In this document: piece after piece, positions 50,501 through 62,500 of the stretch
Numbering within the stretch: position 1 is the stretch's first letter
Layout of the letters: each line of letters opens with the position of its first letter
Assembly (NCBI GenBank): GCA_014058105.1
Contig: JACGCM010002659.1
Span: 620,001-684,000 of the forward strand
Direction: 5' to 3'
Source: Kingdonia uniflora
Lineage: Eukaryota; Streptophyta; Magnoliopsida; Ranunculales; Circaeasteraceae
DNA length: 64,000 nt
Translations under genes and position numbers: made by a program
Notes under the pieces: model-generated
Database searches by the model: none
Told to the model about the DNA's origin: nothing
Seen by the model: the letters and a program-made list of their open reading frames with translations, nothing else

Positions 50501-53500
50501 GATAGCCTGAATGAAAGTTAAGACGAGTCTTAAAATGAATTCTTCTGCTCATTGGCACGTAAGGACAGAAGCAATTCAATAACACACGAGGATAGTCAGC
50601 ATTATAGAGATACATGTTGAAAGATGAAAAATGTATCTTCATGACTAGAAATCTTTAAGATTTTGAATCAAATTTTGTTACCACTATTAACAACGCTGTT
50701 CAAACAGAAACATACAATGAAACAATTAGTACCAATTAGTAAGTTGCCATGTATGAGATTAGTGTTTCTGTTGGTTTCTTGAGTAATTGCTTTTTAGAAA
50801 CTTACAAAGATTGTTTAACAACGAAGATTAGGAAGTGGGGTCGAGTTCTTTTGAAAGATTTTATTAAAAATCTTCTTTTATAAGATTTAGAATAAAAAAA
50901 ATAAAGTGACAGATAACCATGGATGGACATCTTTGTCGACAATAACTGAGCTTTAGGTTAATGATATTACTTTCTGCACGGAGTTCTTTGCTTGCTAATT
51001 TTTCCGATGGATTCCTATTCTAAAAGAAGACTATATACAGTGTTTAGAAAATCTTACTATGAATCATTTAAGTTATGTAACTGTAAACTCAATATTTGGA
51101 AAGAATAAATCTGTGGCGGACGCTCAACAATGACCCTCGCCTAGCTCATCAACTTTTTGAGATACATGTTCTTTTTTAGAATGTAAAAATAATTTATTGA
51201 TCAAGAGAAAGAACCTTACCGAGGTGGAAAGATTACAACCCGAAGGCAAAGGAAAACAAAAACAAAACAAGACACTCGACTTCGCACAGGATCCGTGGTA
51301 ACTAAATATTTTCATCGTGTCACAAGGTCTTCAAATGCGACCTCATTCATTCATGACTATAGATGATGAAAAATCCGCAGAAGAATAAATCACTTCCTTA
51401 GTAATAAAATAATTAAAGTTTTCCCTAAAACTGATAAACTTTCTTTTAATCATATTTTTTTTTTGCAGTAGTAGATACATTTTAAATTTTCACACATCTT
51501 TTGTGAAAGCGGTGGCAGTATCCAACTTACCACTTTTCTCATAAAAACTTGTGAAATCAGCGGCATTTACCAACTTGCCCATTTTCTCACATGAGATACG
51601 ATTATCAAACAGATCTGATACTTTAGGCGAATACACCCGAAAACTAATAGAGGAGATTAGTCGAGATAAAATATAGATATATAGTAAATGGCTTTTAACG
51701 AACTTTGATGAGAGAAAATTTAGGAGAAGAAGAGATGACCACGGAAGTTTGGACTCTTAGAGTAGTAGTAGTTAACTATAGAGAAGAAAACAGAAATAAG
51801 CTTGGGAGAGTGGGAGGGATAGAATTGATAGATGCCCTTTTTTTCAAGCAAATATCGAAAAAGTCCTTTGCCTTTTTTACTATATTTCATTGTCTACCAC
51901 AAACAGGCTTGAAAATAGGTAAAAATTAAAAGGGTAGCTTAAACATCATAGAAGTCTACGACAAAAACCTTTTAGTAAAGTAAATGTCGGTTAACTTTAA
52001 GTTACATCTAACAACTAAAGCAGGGGTAAAATAGGTTTTTCAATCCAAGGTAAATTTGGTCCTATAGAAAAAGCTTCAGTCGCCGCTCATAACTACCCAG
52101 GTGACATTTTGGACCCAAGTTGATGGAAAGGGAGCTCCCTACGGTCGGTCTGACTAGGAAGGACTAGGTCACAGATAAATTTAGTATTTATTGTTCATTG
52201 CATTTATTGTTAAAGAAAGATTATTCATCACAATTATCACGGAAGATAGTTCATAGCAGCCATATTACACGAACAATGTTTCTCTCAATCATTATTCATC
52301 CTAGTTATTATATTGTTCATGAAAAATACTACATGGTACGACAACAGAAACAAGAAAACAAACAAAACCAACTCGACATTTAAACATCAAAAAATAAAAA
52401 ACATTGAAATTAGTGGTCCGGGAAGAAAGACTAGGAAGTTTGACGGTCCAGGGACGACTATTTGCTCTCATCGTTGGAGGCAGAAACTCTTTGGGCTGTC
52501 TTTAAGTTGAGAGAGTTTCTAATACCAAGTAAATTTTAGTGAATAGACTTATTGGCAATTGAATTATACTTACAAATGTCTGCTTCATGTCCATCTTAAC
52601 TGAAAGAATTACATAATTTACATTATGGTTAATTGACATTTCATAAGTGGAAAGCTTGTCTCCTATCATAGATGCACTCCTTGTGCCCCACAAACAGTTT
52701 GTAAACTGATAATTAAAAAGTTATATGTGAATAATTTTTAATTCAGTGGTTTCCTGATCGATGTGCTAGTTGTTTGTACCTTAGTATACTAGGTCTGTTC
52801 ACTCAACTAAGTTCTTACAGGCTAAATTATCCTAGAATTCGCTCAAGGTTCGTCCATGTACTTGACATAGTACTTCGTGAAAACTAACCAAAACAATTTA
52901 TGAGGAAGAATAAAAAATTAACACTCAGGAAAAACTTAAGTTATTCATGTGTGATACATCGAAAAATTATTCACAAGGAAAATAATTTGGATCCAGAGGA
53001 GTTAGGAAATACTATTTCATAGTCTATAGACCATCAAAATCACTAAAGGAACTTCATTGTTTACCTGCGATGAATACAACCAAGCGATAGTGCAATGGAT
53101 CCACTATAGCTCGAATCAGTTGCTCCAACCAGATCTCCAAGTAATGATCGTGTCTATTTTCCAGAACAAAAAGGTTCAGTACGCAAAATGTAATAAAAAG
53201 AAAAAAGGAAACAGAGTAAATACATTTCAAGAACAAAGTAGATAAACTTAGACTATATTTCTATAGAAATCAAAAGTGGAACAAGCGAATATTTATTTTA
53301 TTAAAATTAATGGAACATACCATTCTTGCTGTGAAGATGTCATTCCCAAGTCGAGCTAATAGACCAAGACCTTCCGATGATGCTCTACGTTGTGCTGCAC
53401 AGATGTCCCCCTCCGCCAAAATACCCTTTTACAAAAAAATTACAAATAGATAAAGACTCACTAGAGAACTTTCCAATTACTAGAAATAACAAGATGTTGT

Positions 53501-56500
53501 CTACGCACCTGGAAGATAGCCTGTGAAAAACTTAATATTTCCACTCCCAAGGGTTGGGGGCGTAGAGCAAGTAAAGCCTGAGAATGGACACAAATGATTT
53601 TAAGATACAGTAAAACAGCTAATACAGTAAACTTCAGGCAAATCCGTTGAGGATGGATAAGAAAACCTTCAATCCAGCAAGTAAAGCCACGCAGGCATTC
53701 GTGATACTGATTGAGCGCCAATGTTGTTTTTTTCCAGCTTTCAGACATTGGTCAATTACGCTGAGAAGCGATAGCATTCCCCCACTATCCTGATATATAA
53801 AGTCAAAAATAAGTCAGTAGTAGCGATAAACAATAAATCATAAGCCAGCCAGCAGCGCCCCCCCCCCCCCCCCCCCCTCCCTACACACACAATATTTAAA
53901 ATAAAAAATGGAGGTAATGACACTTATACGGCCAGCTTACACTTGGCCCCAAGTTTGACGAAAATACCCTTAATTCGAACTAGCAATCTCAATATTACAA
54001 GTGAAAACTGTTTAACCATATTTTCTTCAAATGGGGTGTCCTGTGTATGCAGGGGAGGGACTGGGAGGCTTGAATAACCTAAAAGAATATCATAGACCTG
54101 AGTAGCAAAAAGGATTCCGAAGCAGAGAAGCATTTGGTTCACCAGCATCTTGCTTGTTGTCTCCGGCTTCATGTTAATAAAAAAAAAAATTAGCATAAGT
54201 ATTGGAGCACCAATGAGTAAAACATAAGTCTCAAAACTTGGATGAAGACTTTCTACAACTTAAACTAAATTTGCATCACAGGTTTAGAACATAGTTGATA
54301 ATAATCTTTTGATACAGGCTTAACTCTGATAATTTGGCTTATGAAAAGAATGCCATTAGAAATTACAAGCAATCACAACTTAAAAAAAAGATTGAAAAAA
54401 AGGACGGCCAAAAATCTTTTGAATTTTGTTATCCTGTTTTGGAGATGTTAAACGATTCAGAAAGTTAGGGTTTTTGGTGAGGATGATCTTTGTGTTAAGA
54501 TAATATCCTCACAAAAAAACCAGTATCTACACATTTTCTAAAGGGGTTTTCAAAAAAATGTAGGATTTCTGTCAAAAAATTTGTCCTCCAATCCCGGCCC
54601 ATCATTTAATTATTATACATTTGTATGTGTATTAGTTGGCAGCTAGTTAATTTTATCCTAGTCTGTTGGCAGCTACCTTAGAATTGAACATTAGAATTAA
54701 TAGAGTATAAGTAGGATTTTTACTAATAGGATTACATTAGGAATCATAAGAAGGGTATAGATAAACACTTAATAGTTCTAGACCCATTAGGATTAGTAAA
54801 CCACCCCCGCTTTATACATATTTCTGAAAGTCAAATCCAGACATCCTGTATATAAGAAATAACCGAAACCTTCATGCAAGAGTTGCATTGGACCTAAATA
54901 CAAGAATCATATTGGGATCCAGTCTGTAAGAGTTGTAAACTATTCTCAGAGGAGAATAAAGAAAACAACCAATTCAACATCTACCACAGAGTGGTTGTAA
55001 GAGCAATCGATGCACATATATATGTATAGGAAGAAAATATTTTACTTTCGTTCATTATTTGGTTGTCTAAATTTTATTTTTCTTCGCTTTCAAGTCTAGC
55101 TGAAATGTAACTTCGCAAAAAAAACTGAAATGTGCAAAGCGGGGATATGGGGTTATGCTGACACAATCCGGGTTGGAGTACAGATAGTTTATATTCTTGC
55201 TTCGGCAATTACCTTGAGTTCAGAGCCGTGAAGAGAAATCTTTTAAATTAGTGGGTTGTTACTACTGAGTAGAACAACTTTGGTGAACATCGCCAAGGGA
55301 TTGCAAGATCTCAAAAGAAACACTGACTAATGGCGATCCTGGGGTTGAAAGCCCATGGCTACACTAATCAAGAGTTTTCCCAGCTAACTCATGGCTGAAA
55401 GAAATATGCTTCAGTACAAACGGAAGGGTGAGAGAGTTTTGTTCCACTGAATTAAATTAAACCATGAATACAAGAGATTTCTAGTAGTTCCTACTTCCGG
55501 CGGTAACAATAGGACCTTACATGTTATGACATTACAACATTAGCATATTAGAACATTATGTACTAGGACAGTATATATCATTCCCATCATAATTCATATT
55601 GGTCGGTTATATTTAGTACTCTTTGTATATAATCATTATTTCATTATTTCATCCTTCGTTATTTTCATTCCATCATATTCATTGAGATTAATAATGTTAT
55701 TCTACCACATAACTAGCTCGCTCTGTATGACGAGGGGTATGATTTTAGTTAGTTGCAAGCTCGGTCAAGCTCACCCTTGTTAAACCACCAATTTTCAGGT
55801 GTTAAGCCCAGTGAGGCTGCAAACCAGAGTTGATTTTATTCGTATTAGTTTATTTTCCTATTCAGTAGATCAATAGACATTCTATATGCTATTTATAAGT
55901 TGTTCTATTGGTTCTTAAAGTAGATGACTATTCGTTCGTTTTTTGATAGAATTTGTGAGGTTCAATCCTTGGCGACCACCCCTGGACATACCTACAGAAG
56001 CACAATTTGATCATATATCAGAAAGAGAATTTTGAGGCGTGACATGGACGATGTAATAAGAAATATCAATACCGTCAATAGACATTGAGAGACAAAAGAT
56101 ACTCTCTTTGGATATTGAGATTTAGATACTTGGTCTAAATACATATATTTGAGATGATGTTCTTAGCAATGTCATGTGATCTTTTCTGAATCTGAACAAA
56201 ATATAGATACTACTATCAATTATAATTTGTATCCTTGAGTTTAAGCGTGGATTTCAAAACTATCAAAATCTTGAGTACATTTTCCATTTAACCAAACATA
56301 AGGATCTAAGACCCAAGTTCATTGCTCATCTTAATATGATAAGAAAATGAATTGAGATTTGACATACATATAGTGATCGCCTCAAAATTGTAGCATTGTT
56401 GTGAAGTACGAATCGCAATGAGCCTCAATGAGCTAAGAAAAGTTTTATCCTAACAATTTTTAAATGGTCGAGGAAAGATACGTATTTACGTTGAAGGGAA

Positions 56501-59500
56501 GTCTTCTATGGAAATATTTATTACTAGGAAAACGACATCCAAGCAAGAAATAAGCAGATAAAAGTAGGAGTGTTTTCCTCCCTCTAACATCCATTGAATT
56601 TACAATAAAAAAAATGCACAACAAGTTCCTAATGAATAAATACAAGGGTTACTAAAATCACGTATATCACAAAAATTTGTTGCATGTCCAAAAGAAAATT
56701 TTATACTGTAAAGAAATATTATTATCACCTGAGGAAAAGTAGAAAGTTCATTTTCCCATATACAAGGGAGCAGTCCATCTTTACCACCTTGAAACGCTCG
56801 AAGTTCGTCTTCAAACCAGTCCCTGAATTCAAATATGTAAAGTGTTTTATTGAATATCAGTTTTTTTATAAAGATAATAAGGAGAGAGAGTCGAACTTCC
56901 TTAGGTTCAAACTTCTCATTTCAATATATATGTCTGGTCACGATCGGAGGACAACATTTTTTTTACGACGGTTCTTACAACAATATGCAAATTGATAGGA
57001 ATCGTGGTCGCATCCACGGCAACGAGTAGCGTGTCATGTACATCGCGTACGCACCTTTTTTTATTTAGTTATTTCTATTAATTTACTTCTTTGACTAATA
57101 AGACTAGTTTCCTAATTAGATTGGTATTAGGGTTTCTATTTGTGCTAGGTCTCTTCTCCTATAAAACAGAGCCTAAACTTAGTTTATTAGTTAGGTTGGT
57201 TTGAGTGAGAGAAAAAGTCTTAGCCTTAGAGAGAGATGTAAAGTTTGGGGTAAATCTAAAAACTCAAGGTCTTCGACCTTTTATTTTATGCAATTGAGAG
57301 ATTTTCGTTTTAATTAAGATTAATTTAGCTTATGCGCACGTAGTTTTTAACAACTTAATACCAGAGCTAGAAAGATTTTGCGGGAGTTTTTTTTTTTTTT
57401 TTTATCGACTGCTACAGTGATTTTGGTATCTGCTACAACAATGTTAAGCCAAGAAGGATTATGGGACAAGTTCGGGTGGAAAGACTACAAAGTAGACTAC
57501 ATAAAAAATTGGATAGAAAAAAATTTCAAAATGACAAATACATACTTCATTGGAGAGAAGCTAATGAAGTATGGATTCCAAATCGTCATGGATTGTAAAT
57601 GTTTTTATGTTTAACAACATATCTGACAAGGGAGGCGTTTCAGATGCTTGAGAACTCTAATGTCAGAAAAGATGGGTTCGGATGAGTATAGGTGTTGTCA
57701 AAATCGCAAGGCTAGAGGCAGGAGTTGTGACGGAGGATTCAAAAAATTCGATGGAGATGGCTTGGAGATGAAACACCACGAAGAGACAACAGAGAGAGAG
57801 ATTCACTGTGCGATTGATCTAGTAGGTGGGAAAGACGGAGATGTGTCGAAGAGCTCTCGGTCAAATCCCGACGAGGAGGTTGCGACATTGATGCGAAAGG
57901 TTCACATGATCAACGATTCCAATTGTCAAGAAGCCCAACCTAAGAAGCCCAACCCCAATTCAAAACCCTTGCCAAGAATTTGAAAAATGATCGGAGGGGA
58001 ATTGATTACAAGAGGTAGGCATGCTACATGGGTATGGCATGTATGGGCATACCACGACACGGGGATGGCACGAGTCCAGGCATTGGGCAGGGTTTGCAGG
58101 GCACGGGGAAGAATGCCATGTGCACGAGCCAGGGCATGCCTACGGCAGGGTAGGGAACAGGACGACGGGCAGCAGCCGTAGCAACAGTATCACCGAGCAT
58201 CGGGCAGGGCATGCCCTCGGGTAGCACAGGCATGCTGCTGCAATAGTTTGCGTTAACGATGGAGTATGGACACGGGAACAGCAAGAGAGATGGATTGTGG
58301 GCCCACATCAGTTACTCGGGTACGCTACGAGACCTTTTGGGTATCAAGTCGACTCCGAATGGAGGGGCGGGCATGATTACCGCGGGGGATGATTCGGAAG
58401 GCATGGGAGTGATGCCTGAAGGGTCGCGATACATCCTTTCCCACACTAGCGGGTAAGGCGGGGAGCGCCACGGAGAGCGCTCACGTTATGTGGGTCACTG
58501 ACAAAGAGAGAAGAGTCGACGAGAGGGGGGGGGGGGGGGGGGCTGATTCGCAAACGATTGAGGAGAGGACAATTAGTTTTGGCAATATGTAAGGGCATAT
58601 TTGGGAACCAGGAGGAAGTAATTTCTCCCAGACGGGTGTACTGAATATAGTTATGTATGTTGACCCTTATTGGATAGAGTTTCTGGTTCGTTCTTTCGAC
58701 TTAGTGGGTGTGATGCTTTGGCGACCCCAAGTACAATGTATAGTGTCCGTAGTTAGTAATACAATGAAGCAACGCGAGCTTTAAGATGATGTGTTACAAT
58801 GTCCAAAAGGTATACTAGCAAGTTACGGTAAAATTCGTGGCCGTATTCCCGAGCTGTTAAGCGTGCACTTTTGATTTCATATTGATGTCTTGCAGATTTT
58901 CTTGCCAGAGTTCGTGGTCAAACTCTTCTTGGACGAGAAGAGTTGATAGGAATTGTGGTCGTATCCACGACCACGAGTAGCACGTCTCTTACGTCGCGTG
59001 CGCACTTTTTTTATTTAGTTATTTCTATTAATTTAATTCCTTAAATAATAGGACTAGTTTCCTAATTATATTGGTATTAAAGTTTATATTTGTGCTAGGT
59101 CTCTTCTCCTATAAAAGAGAGCCTAAGCTTAGTTTATTTGTTATGTTGGTTTGAGTGAGAGAAAAAAGCTTAGCCTTAGAGAGAGATGTAAAGTTTGGGG
59201 TAGATCTAAAAACCCTAGGTCTTCGACCTTTTATTTTATGCAATTGAAAGATCTTAGTTTTAATTGAGATTAATTTAGCTTCCACGCACATAGTTTTTAA
59301 CTCAAACACATTTAGAAAATGAATTATGGCTTTTTTGTGTGTGCAAATAATCTCATCAACATAGATATCATCCTCACCAAAAAATAAGTTTTTTTCAATG
59401 TTCTAAGAATGCTGAATGTGGTTTTATATAATGGAGGGTCCAAAATCTACCAAAATTTGAAAATCTTTTTTAGAGGTGTTACTAATCAATTGTCATACGG

Positions 59501-62500
59501 AACTACTAGTAGCCCAGTACTATCACTGAACTAAAGACACTTATTACATTACGAACTGATGCAACGGGTTGTTACCCACCAGCATCACGCCTCTCTCACT
59601 CATTTGTCATACGGAACTACTAGTAGTCCAGTACTATCACTGAACTAAAGACACTTATTGCATTACTAACTGATGCGATGCAACGGGTTGTCACCGACCA
59701 GCATCGCACCTCTCTTACTCATATTTAGAAACCGAATCCTACTCTCTCTCATGTTAGAAGACATTTTATACTGATTTACTTTAGCCGATTTGCTTGAATA
59801 AAGGGAAACTTCCTGATTAGACCAAGTCACTAATGTAAGGGCACCTGGGCTCCTGGTGTTTATAAAAGGAGGCCATATCTTTAGATTTTCAGGAGGCTGA
59901 TTTTAGTAAAAACTATTAGCTTGTAGTAGGGTTTTGAGCTTTAAATACAAATGTGGTTTTATCAAATTTTGATTGTGTTAGGGGTTTTTCACTTTAATTT
60001 GCCACAGAAGACACGTCGTACTAAGCCTAAAACTGATGGCACTACCACCCTTAGTATTTATACTATCACATATATTCGCTAACATAGACATTGACATGTA
60101 ACACTCTAACATTTGATACTTTATATGAAAGACAAAGTTGCACCTTCCAGGAATCCAAGGACCTAGCCATGCATCTCTCTTGTCCAACAAAAACCGTAGA
60201 CATGAACTTTCTTCGCATCCTGAAGGGTCCCTGTTTGGTCCAATCAGCATAAAGATAACAAAATTAGAATCTTTGAAAGGAAAAGATTAGAGAAAAATAA
60301 GCTATAACTGAAATTACCTAAAAGGAGCGGTACATATTTTAATAATCTGAGGGTGGTCACTCTTATATGTGATTGGATCAGAAAGAGATTGATAGGCTGT
60401 CAATGTTTTAATGATAAACAGGTCCATCGCAGGCTTTATTTTTGGTTGCTGTTTCGCCGCAAGAAATGATACATAGGACATAGCTCTGCAAAGCAAATAT
60501 ATTTATAAAATTATTTAGATCCCAAAAAGCAATCTCAATAGTTACAGTCGGACTCAGAGAACAAAACAAAATAGTAGCAAGGTTTTGTTTTACCTGGTTA
60601 AATAAACTAGCACCGGCTGCAGTAAGATCGCGTTATTTACGGAATCAGTTGCAGTAATGAAAGATTTTATAAATGATGTTAGTGCATCAACCGCAGCAGA
60701 CCGTAATCTGTAAGAAAAAAAAATGGGGTGATATAATTACAAAATAAGCTGCAAAGAAAAAATATGCCCACCATTTTTATTTTTTTGAGTTGGAGGCTGC
60801 TTGTGAGAATTGATCCCAAGACCTCTTGGTTTTTATTTTCCAAGCACTAATCCTACCAACTGAGCAAGATTTAACTGATAAACGGGAAGATGTAACTAAA
60901 ATAAATTTCAGATTGAGGCTATAATCGGCGCAGGTGTTATACCACAGGTGAGAGTCCATTACCCATAGCCAAACAAGACTGAATTTTTTCTATAGTTTAA
61001 GGTAGGAGTCAATATAGAAAGGGTCCTATTCATATAACAACTAGAAGCTAAAAGGTGTTACCTAATATGCAGAAGAAGAAAAAACTAGTTCTTTCGATAA
61101 GTGAGCTGGTGTTGGGCAGTCCCCTTCCCCCTGATATATTTGGTATATGAAATGAAAGAAATAGAAGGAGCGGGGGCACCAAGAACAATCACTACAGAGA
61201 CAAGAATATCATCACTGGCATGGAACAAAAACCTTGGACTGGGGACCTGGACTGCCCACAGCTGATCCTTAATTGGAGAGGCCAATCCTAAGTTAGATCG
61301 GGCAATTTGGTCCCGAGTTGGTCCGGGGGTTTATTTAACTCAGGAGATTTTAAAAAGAAATATTGAAAGCGATCCCCTCTGAGACATTCCAATTTGACTC
61401 GCAAAAACTCGATCGAGTCGGTTCGAGTTTGAATGATCGATAACGATCCATTGATTTTCTGAAAAATAGCCAAGTTGGATTAGACCAGGCGATTCGAGTT
61501 TTCTAACCAAGCTCATATGTCACAACAAAGAAAAACTCGATTAGAAGTATCCTCAGTGGAATACAACGGTGGAGCACCATTAGAATAAGAGGGTAGCGCC
61601 GGGCTTATCTGCCTAGTAGCATAGCTAAACCTATTTATCTATTAGGGTATTGAATTGCTTAGCTCCTGCAGCGCAACCTTTTGCCACCATTTGCTCAAAG
61701 AAGTATTGATGCCTCACCACGTTTTTAGCAAAAAATATATTATTTGAGTAAATCTCATTTATGATTCATTGAGAATTCAACACATTTCTGAGCAGAGTAA
61801 ACTTCTCAGTGCCAAGATGTGACGGAAAGATGTTGACATCTATGAATCAGAATTCTTTGAGTTGAAGCTTCAGGTAACAATTTTAAATTTCCATACAGTT
61901 CTAATAGAGAAAATAATCAAGGGGTCGCTTGAGTTTCACGATCAATCCCATCATGAAAGTCAAAATGTAGGGAATGTCCATGACTCTTGCCTTTAGATAA
62001 TTTAAGGTATTTGCCATTCATAAAGTTAATACTTGTATCACAGTTCCTCATTGACAGTAAAAGCCAAAATATAAAAAATAACTAACCGTATTTCGGATGT
62101 CAGATCATCAACCTGCTTGATTTGATTTTCTTCATATCCACTAAACAGGGAAACCCAAAGAGAGAGGATGTCAAAAACCTGGTCTTCAAGCTCCTGCAAG
62201 TGTCATAAGTAACCACTATGAAATACAAATAAAAAATAAAATGTTTTACCAACTAAGAGAAACTGGGACGCCAAAAATACCTCCTTTGGCATTGAAGATA
62301 TAAGTTATGCCAAAAGCAGCCCCAATAAATAACTACTATGAAATGCAAAAAAAATGGTTTTACCAACTAAGAGAAACTGAGAAGCCAAAAATACCTCCTT
62401 TGGCATTGAGGATATAAGTGATGCCAAAAGCAACCACCCAGATTCTTTTTCAAGAAGGGCAGCCACGGGGTTCCGACTACATTCTGTCAGCATTCTTTTT

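Larger units (their letters stand above)
56993..59302 (+). mobile_element. Non-autonomous Gypsy-like LTR element
   Basis: Paired 360-bp LTRs (56993-57352 and 58944-59302) begin TGATAGGAATNGTGGTCG and end TTTTTAACA/T. They are flanked by CAAAT (56988-56992) and CAAAC (59303-59307), a near-perfect 5-bp target duplication. A degenerate primer site (AATACCAGAGC) follows the 5' LTR, and GGACGAGAAGAG lies before the 3' LTR, as in plant Gypsy elements (recalled). The 1.6-kb interior has no gag or pol, only short frames without known domains and a GC-rich block (58000-58540). It sits in SWEETIE intron 56823-60143, antisense to the gene. Confidence 0.85.

Noticed and set aside
57378..58456. Possible gag-type genes inside the Gypsy-like element
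   Set aside because: Short frames without a zinc knuckle, protease or other retroelement motif; the GC-rich part gives overlapping frames on both strands, as expected from composition.
60594..60708. Explaining the 115-base SWEETIE exon by an alternative splice border
   Set aside because: Donor and acceptor AG/GT positions are fixed by conserved protein on both sides, and the frame change occurs in the middle of the exon, so no border shift removes it.
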